From NCBI GenBank assembly GCA_016838825.1, contig JAEHKU010000003.1:1707-65706 (forward strand): a DNA stretch of 64,000 bases. The letters are read 5' to 3'. Below, piece by piece: positions 23,143-32,018 of the stretch. Both the position numbers and the translations under genes were made by a program. The notes under the pieces are model-generated. The model did no database searches. It had not been told where the DNA came from and saw nothing but the letters and a program-made list of their open reading frames with translations. Source of the stretch: Nitrosopumilales archaeon. Its GTDB lineage: Archaea > Thermoproteota > Nitrososphaeria > Nitrososphaerales > Nitrosopumilaceae. Positions within the stretch are counted from its first letter, which is position 1. Each line of letters begins with the position of its first letter.

Positions 23143-23826
23143 TTATTCACCTTCAGATTCAAGCAATGACTTAACTCTCTCCATTAAATCTGGAACATGC
23201 GATTGAGAGTCAATCATTTTAATCACTTTTATCGCCTTTAATAACCCAGACGAATCTTCACATGAGACAACAACCCAACCATTCTGTCCAATCTTTATTC
23301 TCGCATTAGTATTGGATTCGATGGTTTGTATGGTAGCGCCTTGTCTTCCTATTAATCTGGGGATAGTCATAGGAGAAATCTTGATTAGTTCTCCAGATTC
23401 AATTTTTCCTAGTCCTCTACTCTTTATTGTAAGCAATGGATCACGAGATCTGTCAAAATTAGCAATTCGAGCCAAGATTAAGTCACCCTTTCGTAATTTC
23501 GAACTCAGATCATTGCTCGATGCAGAATAATCACGACCAAACACTTCATCGGCGCGTAAAATTCCAACATAGCATGAGTTGATATCAAGTTCCCAAAACA
23601 TCAGAGATGTTGATTGTACTTTTCCAATAACGGCATCATCTATTCTAGGCATATAAATTCCAGAAAGAGCCATAACGCGCACGCTATTTTCAAAAATTTC
23701 AGATATGCCTACGCAGGTTGAAATAATTTTGTCGCCATCTCGATATACATTATTCTCTGTTCTCAATGGACCCGTAGCTATAACTTCGCCCGGCGTCACA
23801 AACTTTCTTTTTGTAATTTCCATCAT
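23143..23826 (-). CDS. rrp4: exosome cap subunit Rrp4 (S1 and KH)
   Basis: RNA-binding cap protein of the exosome. Three parts are visible in 227 residues: an N-terminal domain (about 1-60, FVTPGEVIATGP), an S1 domain (about 60-140, DDAVIGKVQSTSLMFWELDI to LILARIANFDRSRDPLLTI) and a KH domain (about 148-210, IPRLIGRQGATIQTIE). It overlaps SBDS by 4 bases and is followed by Rrp41 after 2 bases. Confidence 0.96.
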   Translation of the reverse strand: MMEITKRKFVTPGEVIATGPLRTENNVYRDGDKIISTCVGISEIFENSVRVMALSGIYMPRIDDAVIGKVQSTSLMFWELDINSCYVGILRADEVFGRDYSASSNDLSSKLRKGDLILARIANFDRSRDPLLTIKSRGLGKIESGELIKISPMTIPRLIGRQGATIQTIESNTNARIKIGQNGWVVVSCEDSSGLLKAIKVIKMIDSQSHVPDLMERVKSLLESEGE

Positions 23827-24512
23827 TTAGCAACCTCTACAGAGGCAGAACCTTTAGTAACTGAACCTAATCTGTCTATCACACCCCCCCTTGCGGCAGC
23901 GGATATTTCTAGTATTACTTTGAGCGATCCATTTGCTTGCCATTCTTCTTTTTTTAAAGTCCCTGATGATTTTAGAACCGAATATGACTGTGCAGCAAAT
24001 TGAGCGGGTATCAAAATATCAAGCAACAAATTTTCAGACTTTAGTGGGATTATGGAACGTAATTTTTCAACTACATCTTTAACTTGTTCATCCGAATTTT
24101 TAAAAGCATCAATCGAGATTCTTGCATCAGCCATGGCTTGCTCAACTCTAACCGGGGGATGTGGAAGATGTGAACGGGGATCAACATAATTTTTTGAAAT
24201 AAACTCAACTATCTGCTTGCGCTTTTCTGTTACCATCCTACGTCTCTGGTCAGTTGTAAGGTTTAGTTCACCTTTCTGAAGGATTTTTTCGGCTATGATA
24301 GTTTGATCATTAGTTTTGAAAGCTTTTGTTAATTTTTCTAATGATACACGTGTTCCTTTGCTAGAATCAGAATAGATTTCTTCTGAAACAAGAACAGACG
24401 AGATATCCTTTCTTTTTCCTAATTTATACTCGAGGGCAGGATCTGGTTTTACCAATATTTCGAATTTCTCTCCTTCTATTGAAAATCGTACGACTGTTAC
24501 TTTATCGGTCAT
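23823..24512 (-). CDS. sbds: SBDS/Sdo1 ribosome maturation protein
   Basis: Orthologue of the Shwachman-Bodian-Diamond protein, which helps release the anti-association factor aIF6 from 50S subunits. The 229 residues have the FYSH domain (about 1-85, FEILVKPDPALEYKLGKRKD), the central helical domain (LTTDQRRRMVTEKRKQIVEF and DPRSHLPHPPVRVEQAM), and the C-terminal ferredoxin-like domain. It is first in the exosome string and divergent from Rpo3. Confidence 0.96.
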   Translation of the reverse strand: MTDKVTVVRFSIEGEKFEILVKPDPALEYKLGKRKDISSVLVSEEIYSDSSKGTRVSLEKLTKAFKTNDQTIIAEKILQKGELNLTTDQRRRMVTEKRKQIVEFISKNYVDPRSHLPHPPVRVEQAMADARISIDAFKNSDEQVKDVVEKLRSIIPLKSENLLLDILIPAQFAAQSYSVLKSSGTLKKEEWQANGSLKVILEISAAARGGVIDRLGSVTKGSASVEVAK

Positions 24513-24595
24513 GAATAAGGTATTTGATTTTGGTATTTATCTATGTACAAGAACTCGCTAGATTTTTATTTGGACTAAAATGTTTCCACTTCGAT

Positions 24596-25228
24596 TTGGC
24601 ATCTATAGCAATTATCGAGGAAGACGAACAAAAAATTGTTGTGAAACTTAAAGGCATACAACTCGAATATGCAAATGCTTTACGACGAATGTGTCTTAAT
24701 GGTATTCCCGTTTTTGCAGTAGATGATGTTGTGATTATTGAAAATTCATCTGTTTTCGCAGATGAAGCACTAGCTCATAGGCTTAGCATGATACCACTAA
24801 AAACAGACCTTTCAAGATTTGTCGAACCAAGCAAATGCGATTGCCACAGCGATACTGGATGTTCAAATTGCAGAGTTTTACTAATGATTGATTCAGGACC
24901 ACCTGATACTACTAGATTAGTGACATCAGCAGAGCTAACTTCTGAAGATGAGATTGTCAAACCAGTAAGTGATAAAATTCCTATTATAGAACTTGCGCCA
25001 GGACAGAAACTCAAATTGGAGGCTTACGCGAGACTTGGTCGAGGAACAGAACATGCAAAATGGAATGCTTCAAATGTTTCAGTTCTAACAGAAACTGACA
25101 AAGAAGACGAACACATCTTAACCATTGAATCCAGTGGATGTTTAGAACCATCCCAGATTGTATTATCGGGTATTAATGAACTTGCAAATAGAATTGATGA
25201 CTTTAAGCAAATAATAGCTGCATTGTAA
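24596..25228 (+). CDS. rpo3: DNA-directed RNA polymerase subunit Rpo3 (D)
   Basis: Assembly-platform subunit of RNA polymerase, counterpart of Rpb3 and bacterial alpha. Alpha-motif YANALRRMCLNGIPVFAVD, DEALAHRLSMIPLKTD and the C-terminal dimerisation helix are present. A CxCx5CxxC loop (C81, C83, C89, C92 from this start) matches the Rpb3 zinc loop; there is no ferredoxin-like insert. The frame is open upstream to an ATG at 24524, but those 24 residues are hydrophobic and unlike Rpo3. The TTG at 24596 is preferred, with TTTTTATTT about 30 bases upstream. Followed by L18e, L13 and S9. Confidence 0.95.
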   Translation: MASIAIIEEDEQKIVVKLKGIQLEYANALRRMCLNGIPVFAVDDVVIIENSSVFADEALAHRLSMIPLKTDLSRFVEPSKCDCHSDTGCSNCRVLLMIDSGPPDTTRLVTSAELTSEDEIVKPVSDKIPIIELAPGQKLKLEAYARLGRGTEHAKWNASNVSVLTETDKEDEHILTIESSGCLEPSQIVLSGINELANRIDDFKQIIAAL

Positions 25229-25247
25229 TTTCCCCCATGCATTATAT

Positions 25248-25619
25248 TTGGGTAAAAAAGCCATTATTAAAATGAAAAATCAACTGGTGCTAAAATTAGT
25301 AGGAGAACTTAAAAAATCATCCAAAAAAAACAAGGCACCAATATGGGCTAAATTAGCTGAACTTGCAGTAAAACCATCATCAGTAAAAAGAGTTGTAAAC
25401 ATTACTAGAATAAGTCGACTAACTAAAGAAAATGATGTGATAATAGTACCAGGAAAGGTTCTGGGCACAGGTATTCTTTTGCATAAAATTACACTTTGCT
25501 CATTTTCTATTTCAAATTCTGCAGCTAAAAAAATTCTTGGTGCTGGAGGCAAAATCTTAAGTTTTAAGGAAATGGTTGAAAAATTTCCAACTGGAAAGGA
25601 TGTAGTAATAATTGGTTAA
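25248..25619 (+). CDS. rpl18e: 50S ribosomal protein L18e (eL18)
   Basis: Large-subunit protein of 123 residues related to L15. Matches include WAKLAELAVKPSSVKRVVNI, ENDVIIVPGKVLGTG and the C-terminal GAGGKILSFKEMVEKFPTGK. The start is TTG at 25248; an ATG nine codons in (MKNQLVLKL) is possible. It lies between Rpo3 and L13, overlapping L13 by 8 bases, the standard archaeal order. Confidence 0.95.
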   Translation: MGKKAIIKMKNQLVLKLVGELKKSSKKNKAPIWAKLAELAVKPSSVKRVVNITRISRLTKENDVIIVPGKVLGTGILLHKITLCSFSISNSAAKKILGAGGKILSFKEMVEKFPTGKDVVIIG

Positions 25620-26130
25620 ACAGAAAGTGGTATCAACTGTCAGTAAACAGAAAGTGGTATCAACTGTCAGTAAACAGAAAGTGGTATCAACTGTCAGTAA
25701 ACAAATTGTTGTAGATGGTACAAATCTTATTGCAGGTAGGTTATGCTCACATGTTGCAAAGTTATTGCTTCAAGGCAACATTGTTACTATTGTAAACTCG
25801 GAAAAAATCATGATGAGTGGAAATAGACTAAGTATTATTGGAGAATATAGAAAGTTTTTAGAAGTTTCTAGCATAATTAATCCTAAGCACGGACCTTTTC
25901 ATCCACGAAGGCCTGATAGGATTATTAGCAGAATGGTAAGGGGTATGTTACCAAAAAAGAAGCCTTCGGGAAAAGTTGCATTAAAGCATTTAAGAGCATA
26001 CCTCGGAGTTCCAAAACAATTCAAGCCTATTAAAAAAACCCAGTTTGATGACGCGAAGATTACAAGGTCCTCAGCTTACTATACAAGTATGGGCGAAATT
26101 GGACAATTAACTGGGTGGACAGGGCAATGA
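25612..26130 (+). CDS. rpl13: 50S ribosomal protein L13 (uL13) with N-terminal triplicated 9-mer
   Basis: Early-assembly large-subunit protein of 172 residues. The conserved part begins near residue 31 (IVVDGTNLIAGRLCSHVAKL) and includes HGPFHPRRPDRIISRMVRGMLP and ALKHLRAYLGVPKQF. Residues about 3-29 are three exact copies of KQKVVSTVS, encoded by a perfect 27-base tandem repeat; this is not part of L13 in other species that I know. The start is TTG at 25612, inside L18e; no later Met fits before the conserved region, so the repeat is probably translated. S9 follows with an ATGA overlap. Confidence 0.93.
   Translation: MVKQKVVSTVSKQKVVSTVSKQKVVSTVSKQIVVDGTNLIAGRLCSHVAKLLLQGNIVTIVNSEKIMMSGNRLSIIGEYRKFLEVSSIINPKHGPFHPRRPDRIISRMVRGMLPKKKPSGKVALKHLRAYLGVPKQFKPIKKTQFDDAKITRSSAYYTSMGEIGQLTGWTGQ
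25618..25698 (+). repeat. perfect 27-bp tandem repeat x3 inside rpl13
   Basis: Three identical copies of a 27-base unit starting AAACAGAAAGTGGTATCAAC, at 25618-25644, 25645-25671 and 25672-25698. A fourth, diverged start (AAACAAATTG) follows. The length is a multiple of three, so copy-number changes keep the frame. Identity down to the base suggests recent expansion by slippage or recombination, or an assembly artefact. Confidence 0.97.
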
Positions 26131-26567
26131 GACCAGAAATTTATTTTGCTTCTAGAAAAACTGCTAAAGCTCATGTTATGATATCAAAAGGTGTTGGTAA
26201 GGTAAGAATCAATAATGTTCCAGCGGAAATGATTCCTCAAGAAGTTGCACGAGAGATTATACTTGCGCCCCTTGAAATCTCAGGTGAATTAAGAAAAAAA
26301 GTAGATCTTTCCGTTAGAGTAAAAGGTGGTGGATATGTAGGACAAGCCTATGCCACAGCAATTGCAATTTCAAGATCGTTAACTGGTTGGACTAAATCAA
26401 GGAAGGACCCTAAAGATCATCCATTTTCAAAATTAGTTCGTGAAGACTTGAAGAAGAGAATAAACGAATTTGACAAGCACCTGCTTAGTGGGGATGCTAG
26501 AAGGAAAGAGCCAAAGAAGTTTGGTGGGCCTGGTGCCAGAAGAAAAAAACAAAAATCATATCGTTAG
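26127..26567 (+). CDS. rps9: 30S ribosomal protein S9 (uS9)
   Basis: Small-subunit protein contacting the P-site tRNA through its C-terminal tail (RRKKQKSYR). Matches include FASRKTAKAHVMISKG, VRVKGGGYVGQAYATAIAIS and a basic C-terminus. The ATG at 26127 (MRPEIYFASRK) overlaps the L13 stop as ATGA; the in-frame GTG at 26115 adds four residues but is less likely. Rpo10 and RpoK, which often follow S9 in archaea, are not found here. Confidence 0.96.
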   Translation: MRPEIYFASRKTAKAHVMISKGVGKVRINNVPAEMIPQEVAREIILAPLEISGELRKKVDLSVRVKGGGYVGQAYATAIAISRSLTGWTKSRKDPKDHPFSKLVREDLKKRINEFDKHLLSGDARRKEPKKFGGPGARRKKQKSYR

Positions 26568-26570
26568 CAT

Positions 26571-27305
26571 TTGAAAGCTGTAATTTTATCTGGCGGTGAA
26601 GGAACCAGAGGAAAGCCGTTTACAAATTATTTCCCAAAAGCGATGATTCCCATAAATGGAAAGCCACTCATAGATTACATCGTAAACTATCTGTCTGGAT
26701 TTGATCTAATTGATGAGATAATCATACTTGCGGATTATAAGAAACTTGGAGGTCAGATAAAAAATTACTTTGAAGGTAGGAAAATTACCAAGAATCTAAC
26801 ATTTATTCAAGATTCACAAAGTGGTACTGGTGGAGATCTGATTCATGTTTCTAGAAAACTGAAAGGTGATTCTGACTTCATTTTGTGGTTCGTCGACAAC
26901 TTTTGTGCAATTGATCTACAAAGAATGTATAGCTTCTACAGGAAAAAGAATAGTCTAGGATGTATAGCTGTACGAAGATTTTCAAAATCAGAGACTGGAT
27001 TTGCAGTAATAAAAAATGGCTTCATAACCGAGTTCCAGGAGAAGCCGATGATTAAGATGCACATTCCAGAATGTCTAGGAGTTTATATCTTGGCAACAGA
27101 AATCTTGTCCAAAATAAGATCTAAATTGAAAAAAAAGAAAAGAAATCTTAATCTTTCCTTTGACATACTTGAAGAATTATCTCTGAAAAACAAGTTAAGT
27201 GGATTTGATATAGGAAAGACTTCATGGATGGATATAGAATCACCAATTACTTTACAACGAAATAGAAAACTGATAAGAAAGATAATTAGAGAGATGAATA
27301 TTTAG
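26571..27305 (+). CDS. sugar-phosphate nucleotidyltransferase-like protein
   Basis: Member of the NTP-transferase family that activates sugar 1-phosphates. It begins MKAVILSGGEGTRGKPFTNY and continues FPKAMIPINGKPLIDYIV. The usual GGxGTRLxPLT loop reads GGEGTRGKPFT, so the position after TR is Gly rather than Leu. An inner core SGTGGDLIHVS, the metal-binding WFVDNF (in place of LVVNGD-like) and FQEKP follow. There is no C-terminal left-handed beta-helix; 244 residues is a core-domain size. The start is TTG. It follows S9 by 3 bases and overlaps the convergent leuD stop by 20 bases. Substrate unknown. Confidence 0.85.
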   Translation: MKAVILSGGEGTRGKPFTNYFPKAMIPINGKPLIDYIVNYLSGFDLIDEIIILADYKKLGGQIKNYFEGRKITKNLTFIQDSQSGTGGDLIHVSRKLKGDSDFILWFVDNFCAIDLQRMYSFYRKKNSLGCIAVRRFSKSETGFAVIKNGFITEFQEKPMIKMHIPECLGVYILATEILSKIRSKLKKKKRNLNLSFDILEELSLKNKLSGFDIGKTSWMDIESPITLQRNRKLIRKIIREMNI

Positions 27306-27867
27306 AATTTCGCTCATGCTCTAAAATTTTTTTTTCATGTTGGAGGGCTAGAGAAATATCATCATAACCGTTGAGCAGGCTTTTCTTTCTATGGTTTTCA
27401 ATGTCAAAATGAATAGTATGAGATTTGGTTTTGATAGTCTGCTCTTCTAAATTTACTTCTATCTCTGAATCAGTTTGAAAAAATTCATCCACATCTTTTC
27501 GCTCAAGTTTAATCGGTAATATCCCATTTTTGAAACAATTGTTATAAAAAATGTCTGCAAAAGAGGAAGATATGATTACTCTGAAGCCATAATCTAGTAA
27601 TGCCCATGCTGCATGCTCTCTACTTGAACCACATCCAAAGTTTTCTCTTGTCAACAATATTTTAGAACCACGGTATTGTGGGTTGTTTAAAATAAAATCA
27701 GATCTTGGCTTTTCATTTTTATCATATCTCCAATCAAAAAAAAGATGTTTTCCAAATCCAGTTTTTTGAACCAGTTTTAGGAATTGTTTAGGAACAATTT
27801 GATCAGTATCTACATTTACTTTATCGAGTGGTGTTGGAATACTTTTGACTGGTTTGAATGGTTCCAT
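27286..27867 (-). CDS. leuD: 3-isopropylmalate dehydratase small subunit, bacterial type
   Basis: Swivelling-domain subunit that works with LeuC to isomerise 2- and 3-isopropylmalate in leucine synthesis. The 193-residue length and sequence, TPLDKVNVDTDQIVPKQFLK, ENFGCGSSREHAAWAL and FADIFYNNCFKNGILPI, match bacterial LeuD rather than the shorter archaeal form. It directly abuts LeuC (stop and start touching). A second, archaeal-type pair lies at 29335-31148. Confidence 0.95.
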   Translation of the reverse strand: MEPFKPVKSIPTPLDKVNVDTDQIVPKQFLKLVQKTGFGKHLFFDWRYDKNEKPRSDFILNNPQYRGSKILLTRENFGCGSSREHAAWALLDYGFRVIISSSFADIFYNNCFKNGILPIKLERKDVDEFFQTDSEIEVNLEEQTIKTKSHTIHFDIENHRKKSLLNGYDDISLALQHEKKILEHERNSKYSSL

Positions 27868-29283
27868 TTAGTTCAAGTCCACTTCTCTTACATCTACAAT
27901 ATGTCCAGCAATTGCTGCAGCTGCTGCCATCACTGGGCTCATTAGATGAGTCCTACCTCCAAATCCTTGTCTTCCTTCAAAATTTCTATTTGAAGTACTT
28001 GCACATCGTTCACCAGGTGCAAGAATATCTGGGTTCATGCCTAAACACATACTACAGCCAGATTCACGCCATTCGAAGTTAGCATCCTTAAAAATTACAT
28101 CCAGTCCTAATTTTTCTGCCTGCCTTTTCACTAGTTGAGAGCCAGGTACCACTAATGCTCTAACTTTCGATGAAACTTTTTTTCCCTTCACTACTCTTGA
28201 TGCTTCAATAAGATCTTCCAGCCTAGAATTAGTACACGAACCAATAAAGACTCGGTCAAGAGTGATGCCAGTAATTGGAGTACCAGACTTGAGAGCCATA
28301 TACTCTAAAGAGCGTTCTGCTGCTTTTTCTTCGTCAGGATTTCCCCTTGCATAATCGCTAGGAAATGGGACAATGTCTGTTACGTCAGTTGTCATAGCTG
28401 GATTTGTGCCCCAACTCACCTGCGGAGCAATTTCCTCTGCTTTGATTGTAATAGTTTTATCAAATGATGCTCCTGGATCACTTTTTAGATTTTCACGCCA
28501 ATCGTCAACACACTGATCATAATTATTTGGAACAAATCTTCTACCTTGAAGATACTGGAATGTTTTTTCATCAGGAGCCACCAAACCTGCTCTAGCACCA
28601 CCTTCTATAGACATGTTGCAGATGGTCATTCTTTGTTCAATGGTTAGTTCAGTTATAGTTTCACCGCGGTATTCAATTACGCTACCAACACCCCCTCCAG
28701 TTCCTATTTTTCTAATGATGTAAAGGATGATGTCTTTTGCAGTGATTGTATGAGGATTCTTTCTCTTACCCTCCACTCTAATTTCAAAGGTTTTTAGTTT
28801 ATCCATCCAAAGACACTGAGTAGCTAAGACATGTTCTACATCACTTGTTCCAATTCCAAAAGCAAGAGCTCCAAATGCGCCATGCGTTGAAGTATGGCTA
28901 TCGCCACAAACTATTGTACTACCAGGTAAAGTGAGACCTAATTCAGGACCTATCACGTGTACAATTCCTTGATTTGGACTATGAAGATCGAACAATTGAA
29001 TACCAAAATCTTTACAATTTTTTTCCAGTACTTGCATTTGCGTTGCTGACATTTCATCTACTATGGGAAGAGACCTATTGGTGGTCGGCACATTATGATC
29101 CATTGTTGCAATAGTAAGATCTGGTCTTCGTACCTTTCTTTCATTAGTTCGTAATCCATCAAACGCTTGAGGAGAAGTAACTTCATGAATTAGGTGTCTG
29201 TCGATATAAAGTAAAGAACGTTCATCCTGCTTATTTACTAAATGAGAATCCCAGATTTTTTCAAAAAGTGTCTTTGGCATCAA
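27868..29283 (-). CDS. leuC: 3-isopropylmalate dehydratase large subunit, bacterial type
   Basis: Aconitase-superfamily subunit with a [4Fe-4S] cluster. Its 471 residues fit bacterial LeuC. Cluster cysteines lie in [13 protein letters not shown] and [26 protein letters not shown] and [19 protein letters not shown] are further signatures. Together with LeuD (27286-27867) it should form a complete enzyme of leucine biosynthesis. The first two codons are ATG ATG. Confidence 0.96.
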   Translation of the reverse strand: MMPKTLFEKIWDSHLVNKQDERSLLYIDRHLIHEVTSPQAFDGLRTNERKVRRPDLTIATMDHNVPTTNRSLPIVDEMSATQMQVLEKNCKDFGIQLFDLHSPNQGIVHVIGPELGLTLPGSTIVCGDSHTSTHGAFGALAFGIGTSDVEHVLATQCLWMDKLKTFEIRVEGKRKNPHTITAKDIILYIIRKIGTGGGVGSVIEYRGETITELTIEQRMTICNMSIEGGARAGLVAPDEKTFQYLQGRRFVPNNYDQCVDDWRENLKSDPGASFDKTITIKAEEIAPQVSWGTNPAMTTDVTDIVPFPSDYARGNPDEEKAAERSLEYMALKSGTPITGITLDRVFIGSCTNSRLEDLIEASRVVKGKKVSSKVRALVVPGSQLVKRQAEKLGLDVIFKDANFEWRESGCSMCLGMNPDILAPGERCASTSNRNFEGRQGFGGRTHLMSPVMAAAAAIAGHIVDVREVDLN

Positions 29284-29334
29284 ATTAACTTCCTTGAATA
29301 TGGAATATAATCATATAATGATGCACTAAAGCAG

Positions 29335-29817
29335 TTAAGGTTTATAGTTGAAAAGTCCGCCTGCATCAATTATTTTTTTGATTAGTTCCGGAAACGGTTT
29401 CATTGAATAAACCTGTTCTTTTGTTAGATTATTTATCTTGTTTTTTTCTGTGTTTATCTCCAACTCATCTTTATCTGATATGTTCTTGTATGCATTTTCA
29501 TCGATTTCTATTGGTAACAAAAAAGCACCATCTACTGCATTCCGATAAAATATTCTTGCAAATGAGACTGCAAGTACTGCCTTTATTCCACTTTGAGATA
29601 AGGCAATTGTAGCATGCTCTCTTGATGAACCACATCCAAAGTTTTTACCTGCAACTATGAATTCTGCATTCTTAACTTTGGAATGAAAGTTCTTATCAAT
29701 TCCTTCCATTGCGTGTTTTGCAATCTCAGCGTAATCATGAAGTTTCAGGTATTGGCCTGGTAGTATAACATCCGTGTCTATGTTATCTTTATCATATTTT
29801 ATCACAGAACTTTTCAT
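29335..29817 (-). CDS. archaeal-type isopropylmalate/homoaconitate dehydratase small subunit
   Basis: 160-residue small subunit of the archaeal LeuD/HacB class. Matches are DNIDTDVILPGQYLK, GKNFGCGSSREHATIAL and FARIFYRNAVDGAFLLPIE. Substrate choice in this family depends on the loop after PGQ/PGK; here it reads YLKLHDYAE, which does not let me decide between isopropylmalate and homoaconitate. It overlaps the large subunit by 4 bases. Because a bacterial LeuCD lies alongside, a role in the lysine aminoadipate route is an attractive inference. Confidence 0.88.
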   Translation of the reverse strand: MKSSVIKYDKDNIDTDVILPGQYLKLHDYAEIAKHAMEGIDKNFHSKVKNAEFIVAGKNFGCGSSREHATIALSQSGIKAVLAVSFARIFYRNAVDGAFLLPIEIDENAYKNISDKDELEINTEKNKINNLTKEQVYSMKPFPELIKKIIDAGGLFNYKP

Positions 29818-31091
29818 TTCAAATCCCTTGGATCCGTTATTTTTCCCCTTATTGCAGATGCGGCTACTACAAGAGGTGAAGCAAGGTATGTTTTAGATTC
29901 TACATGACCCATTCTTCCGGGAAAATTACGATTAGTGGTACTGATACATACTTCGTCTTTTGCCAAAACACCCATGTGTGCGCCACAACACGCTCCACAC
30001 GTAGGAGGTCCTATTGTTACACCAGCATCCAAGAAAATTTCTGCTAGACCTTCTTTCATTGCTTTTTTGTAAATTGATATTGCTGCTGGAAGTATTTCTG
30101 TACGAATTTTAACTTTCTGACCTTTGAGAATTTTTGCAACAGCTCTAAGATCTTCTAGTTTCGCTCCAGTGCATGAACCAATGTATGCCTTGTCTAGTTC
30201 CACATTTGAAAGATCTCGTGCAGGTGAAATGTTTTGAGGGGAATATGGTTTTGCGACTGTAGGTTCCAATTGTTCAGCTTCATATTCATAGATTTTAGAA
30301 TACGCAGCGTCAGAATCTCCCTTGACTTCGTTGTAATTAGTAGCACCTCTAGATGCTAGGTAGTCTCTTGTTTCCTGATCTGGTTCAATAATACCACTTT
30401 TTGCACCTGCTTCAGTAGTCATATTAGTCAAAGTAAGGCGTTCTTCCATTACCATCTCAGAAATACCACTGCCTCCAAACTGCATTGTTTTGTAAGATGC
30501 TCCATCTACTCCTATATCACCAATTATCTTTAAGATGAAATCTTTGGCCATAACATGTTCTGGAAGTTTTCCGTTTAGCTTAAAGTATAATGTTTCAGGA
30601 ACTTTGAACCAGATCTTTCCATTCAAAAGTACGTATGCTATATCAGTGTGTCCCAAACCAGCTGCAAACGCCCCTAATGCTCCAGTTGTGTTTGTGTGTG
30701 AATCTCCACCAACGTAAACTTCGCCAGGTAAGACTAGAGCTTCTTCATGTGACAAAGTATGACAAATTCCATACTGTCCCATCCCATACTTGAAATGCTT
30801 CTCAATTCCATATTTTTTTGTGAAATTAGAAAGTAAGACAATATTTTGTGCAGAGATCATATCAGCAGATGGAACGAAATGATCTTCGGCTACCCAAACT
30901 TTGGAAGGATCCCATAACTTGTCTGTATTGATACCCTTTTGTTCTAGCTTTTCAAAGACTTTGATTACTCCTGGTCCTGAAACATCATGAATCATCGCCT
31001 TGTCTACGTTAACAAAGATAACATCTTCTGGAGATACAGTAGCTTTTCCAGAAGCTCGCGAAAGTATTTTTTCAGTAACATTCATACCCAT
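29814..31091 (-). CDS. archaeal-type isopropylmalate/homoaconitate dehydratase large subunit
   Basis: Large [4Fe-4S] subunit of the archaeal LeuC/HacA class, about 425 residues. Matches are MIHDVSGPGVIKVFEKL, AEDHFVPSADMISAQN, GGDSHTNTTGALGAFAAGLG, IGSCTGAKLEDLRA and PTCGACCGAHMGVLAKDE with the cluster cysteines. The frame is open to 31148, but the added residues (YYLVFCKRFNLKNK) are atypical; ATG at 31091 (MGMNVTEKIL), or 31085, is preferred. It overlaps the small subunit by 4 bases and is divergent from cofE. Confidence 0.92.
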   Translation of the reverse strand: MGMNVTEKILSRASGKATVSPEDVIFVNVDKAMIHDVSGPGVIKVFEKLEQKGINTDKLWDPSKVWVAEDHFVPSADMISAQNIVLLSNFTKKYGIEKHFKYGMGQYGICHTLSHEEALVLPGEVYVGGDSHTNTTGALGAFAAGLGHTDIAYVLLNGKIWFKVPETLYFKLNGKLPEHVMAKDFILKIIGDIGVDGASYKTMQFGGSGISEMVMEERLTLTNMTTEAGAKSGIIEPDQETRDYLASRGATNYNEVKGDSDAAYSKIYEYEAEQLEPTVAKPYSPQNISPARDLSNVELDKAYIGSCTGAKLEDLRAVAKILKGQKVKIRTEILPAAISIYKKAMKEGLAEIFLDAGVTIGPPTCGACCGAHMGVLAKDEVCISTTNRNFPGRMGHVESKTYLASPLVVAASAIRGKITDPRDLK

Positions 31092-31166
31092 TTGTAAAAA
31101 TATCTTGTTTTTGAGATTAAAACGTTTGCAGAAGACTAAATAGTACAAAGTAAGTTTTCTTTTTTT

Positions 31167-31940
31167 ATGTCTCTTACAGTAGTTGCTGTCAAGTCAAAAT
31201 TGAAAGATAGTAAATTTGATCTGTTTAACGCAATACTCGAATCTCTCAAATCAAAAATAAAATTGAATAACGGTGATATTCTTGTAGTTTCGAGTAAGTA
31301 TGTTTCAAATGCGCAGGGTAGAGTTTTAGACTATAAGGATGTGATTCCTACTACAAAAGCTAAAAAGATTGCAACCCAATATGAAATGGATCCTATTGTT
31401 ACTGAAGTTATAGTCAGAGAATCAGACGTCATATTTGGCGGAGTTCCAGGATTTATTATAACTTCATCCGATTCTGTCTTAGCACCTAATGCAGGAATTG
31501 ATAAATCAAACGCAAAAAAAGGCAAATTGATTTTGTATCCTAATGATCCACAATCAGTTGCTGAGGAGATCAAGCGAAAATTTTTTCTCAAATTTTCCAT
31601 CCATATAGGAGTGATAATAACAGATAGCCGATTGATGCCAACAAGAATTGGGACTATAGGAGTTGCACTAGCTTGTGTTGGTATTGAGCCAACTTCTGAC
31701 TTGAGAGCAAAAAAGGATCTTTATAAAAAACCATTAAAGGTTACATTTCAAGCTGTAGCGGATAATCTTGCATCTGTTGCAAATTTCAAAATGGGTGAAG
31801 GATCAGAGGCTACGCCTATTGTAGTAATAAAAAACGCTGGCGTCAAGCTCACTGACAGAAAAATAAGTGTGCAGGAAATGGCAATATCCCATGAACAGTG
31901 TGTATATGTTAGAGGACTAAGTTCTCGTCAACGTTCGTAA
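31167..31940 (+). CDS. cofE: coenzyme F420:L-glutamate ligase
   Basis: Adds gamma-linked glutamates to F420-0, the last stage of F420 synthesis. The 257-residue stand-alone CofE fold is recognised from NGDILVVSSKYVSNAQGRVLD, DVIFGGVPGFIITSSDSVLAPNAGIDKSN, ITDSRLMPTRIGTIGVALAC and GEGSEATPIVVIKNAG. Thaumarchaeota make F420, which fits. It has no bacterial-style nitroreductase fusion. It is divergent from the archaeal isopropylmalate isomerase genes. Confidence 0.96.
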   Translation: MSLTVVAVKSKLKDSKFDLFNAILESLKSKIKLNNGDILVVSSKYVSNAQGRVLDYKDVIPTTKAKKIATQYEMDPIVTEVIVRESDVIFGGVPGFIITSSDSVLAPNAGIDKSNAKKGKLILYPNDPQSVAEEIKRKFFLKFSIHIGVIITDSRLMPTRIGTIGVALACVGIEPTSDLRAKKDLYKKPLKVTFQAVADNLASVANFKMGEGSEATPIVVIKNAGVKLTDRKISVQEMAISHEQCVYVRGLSSRQRS

Positions 31941-31989
31941 TTATTATTTAAAAATTATTAACCTGAACTTTTGGAATCTACGCTACTCA

Positions 31990-31999
31990 TTTAAATATA
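31990..31999 (+). promoter_or_regulatory. box A upstream of the 184-aa tail-anchored gene
   Basis: TTTAAATATA centred about 24 bases before the ATG at 32019, suggesting a leaderless transcript. Confidence 0.55.
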
Positions 32000-32018
32000 G
32001 TAGATTTAAGGCCAAATT

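Noticed and set aside
24524-24595. N-terminal extension of Rpo3
   Set aside because: Hydrophobic, not like any Rpo3 N-terminus, and the TTG at 24596 has a well-placed box A.
25618-25698. CRISPR-like array
   Set aside because: The 27-base units are contiguous with no spacers and stay in the reading frame of rpl13.
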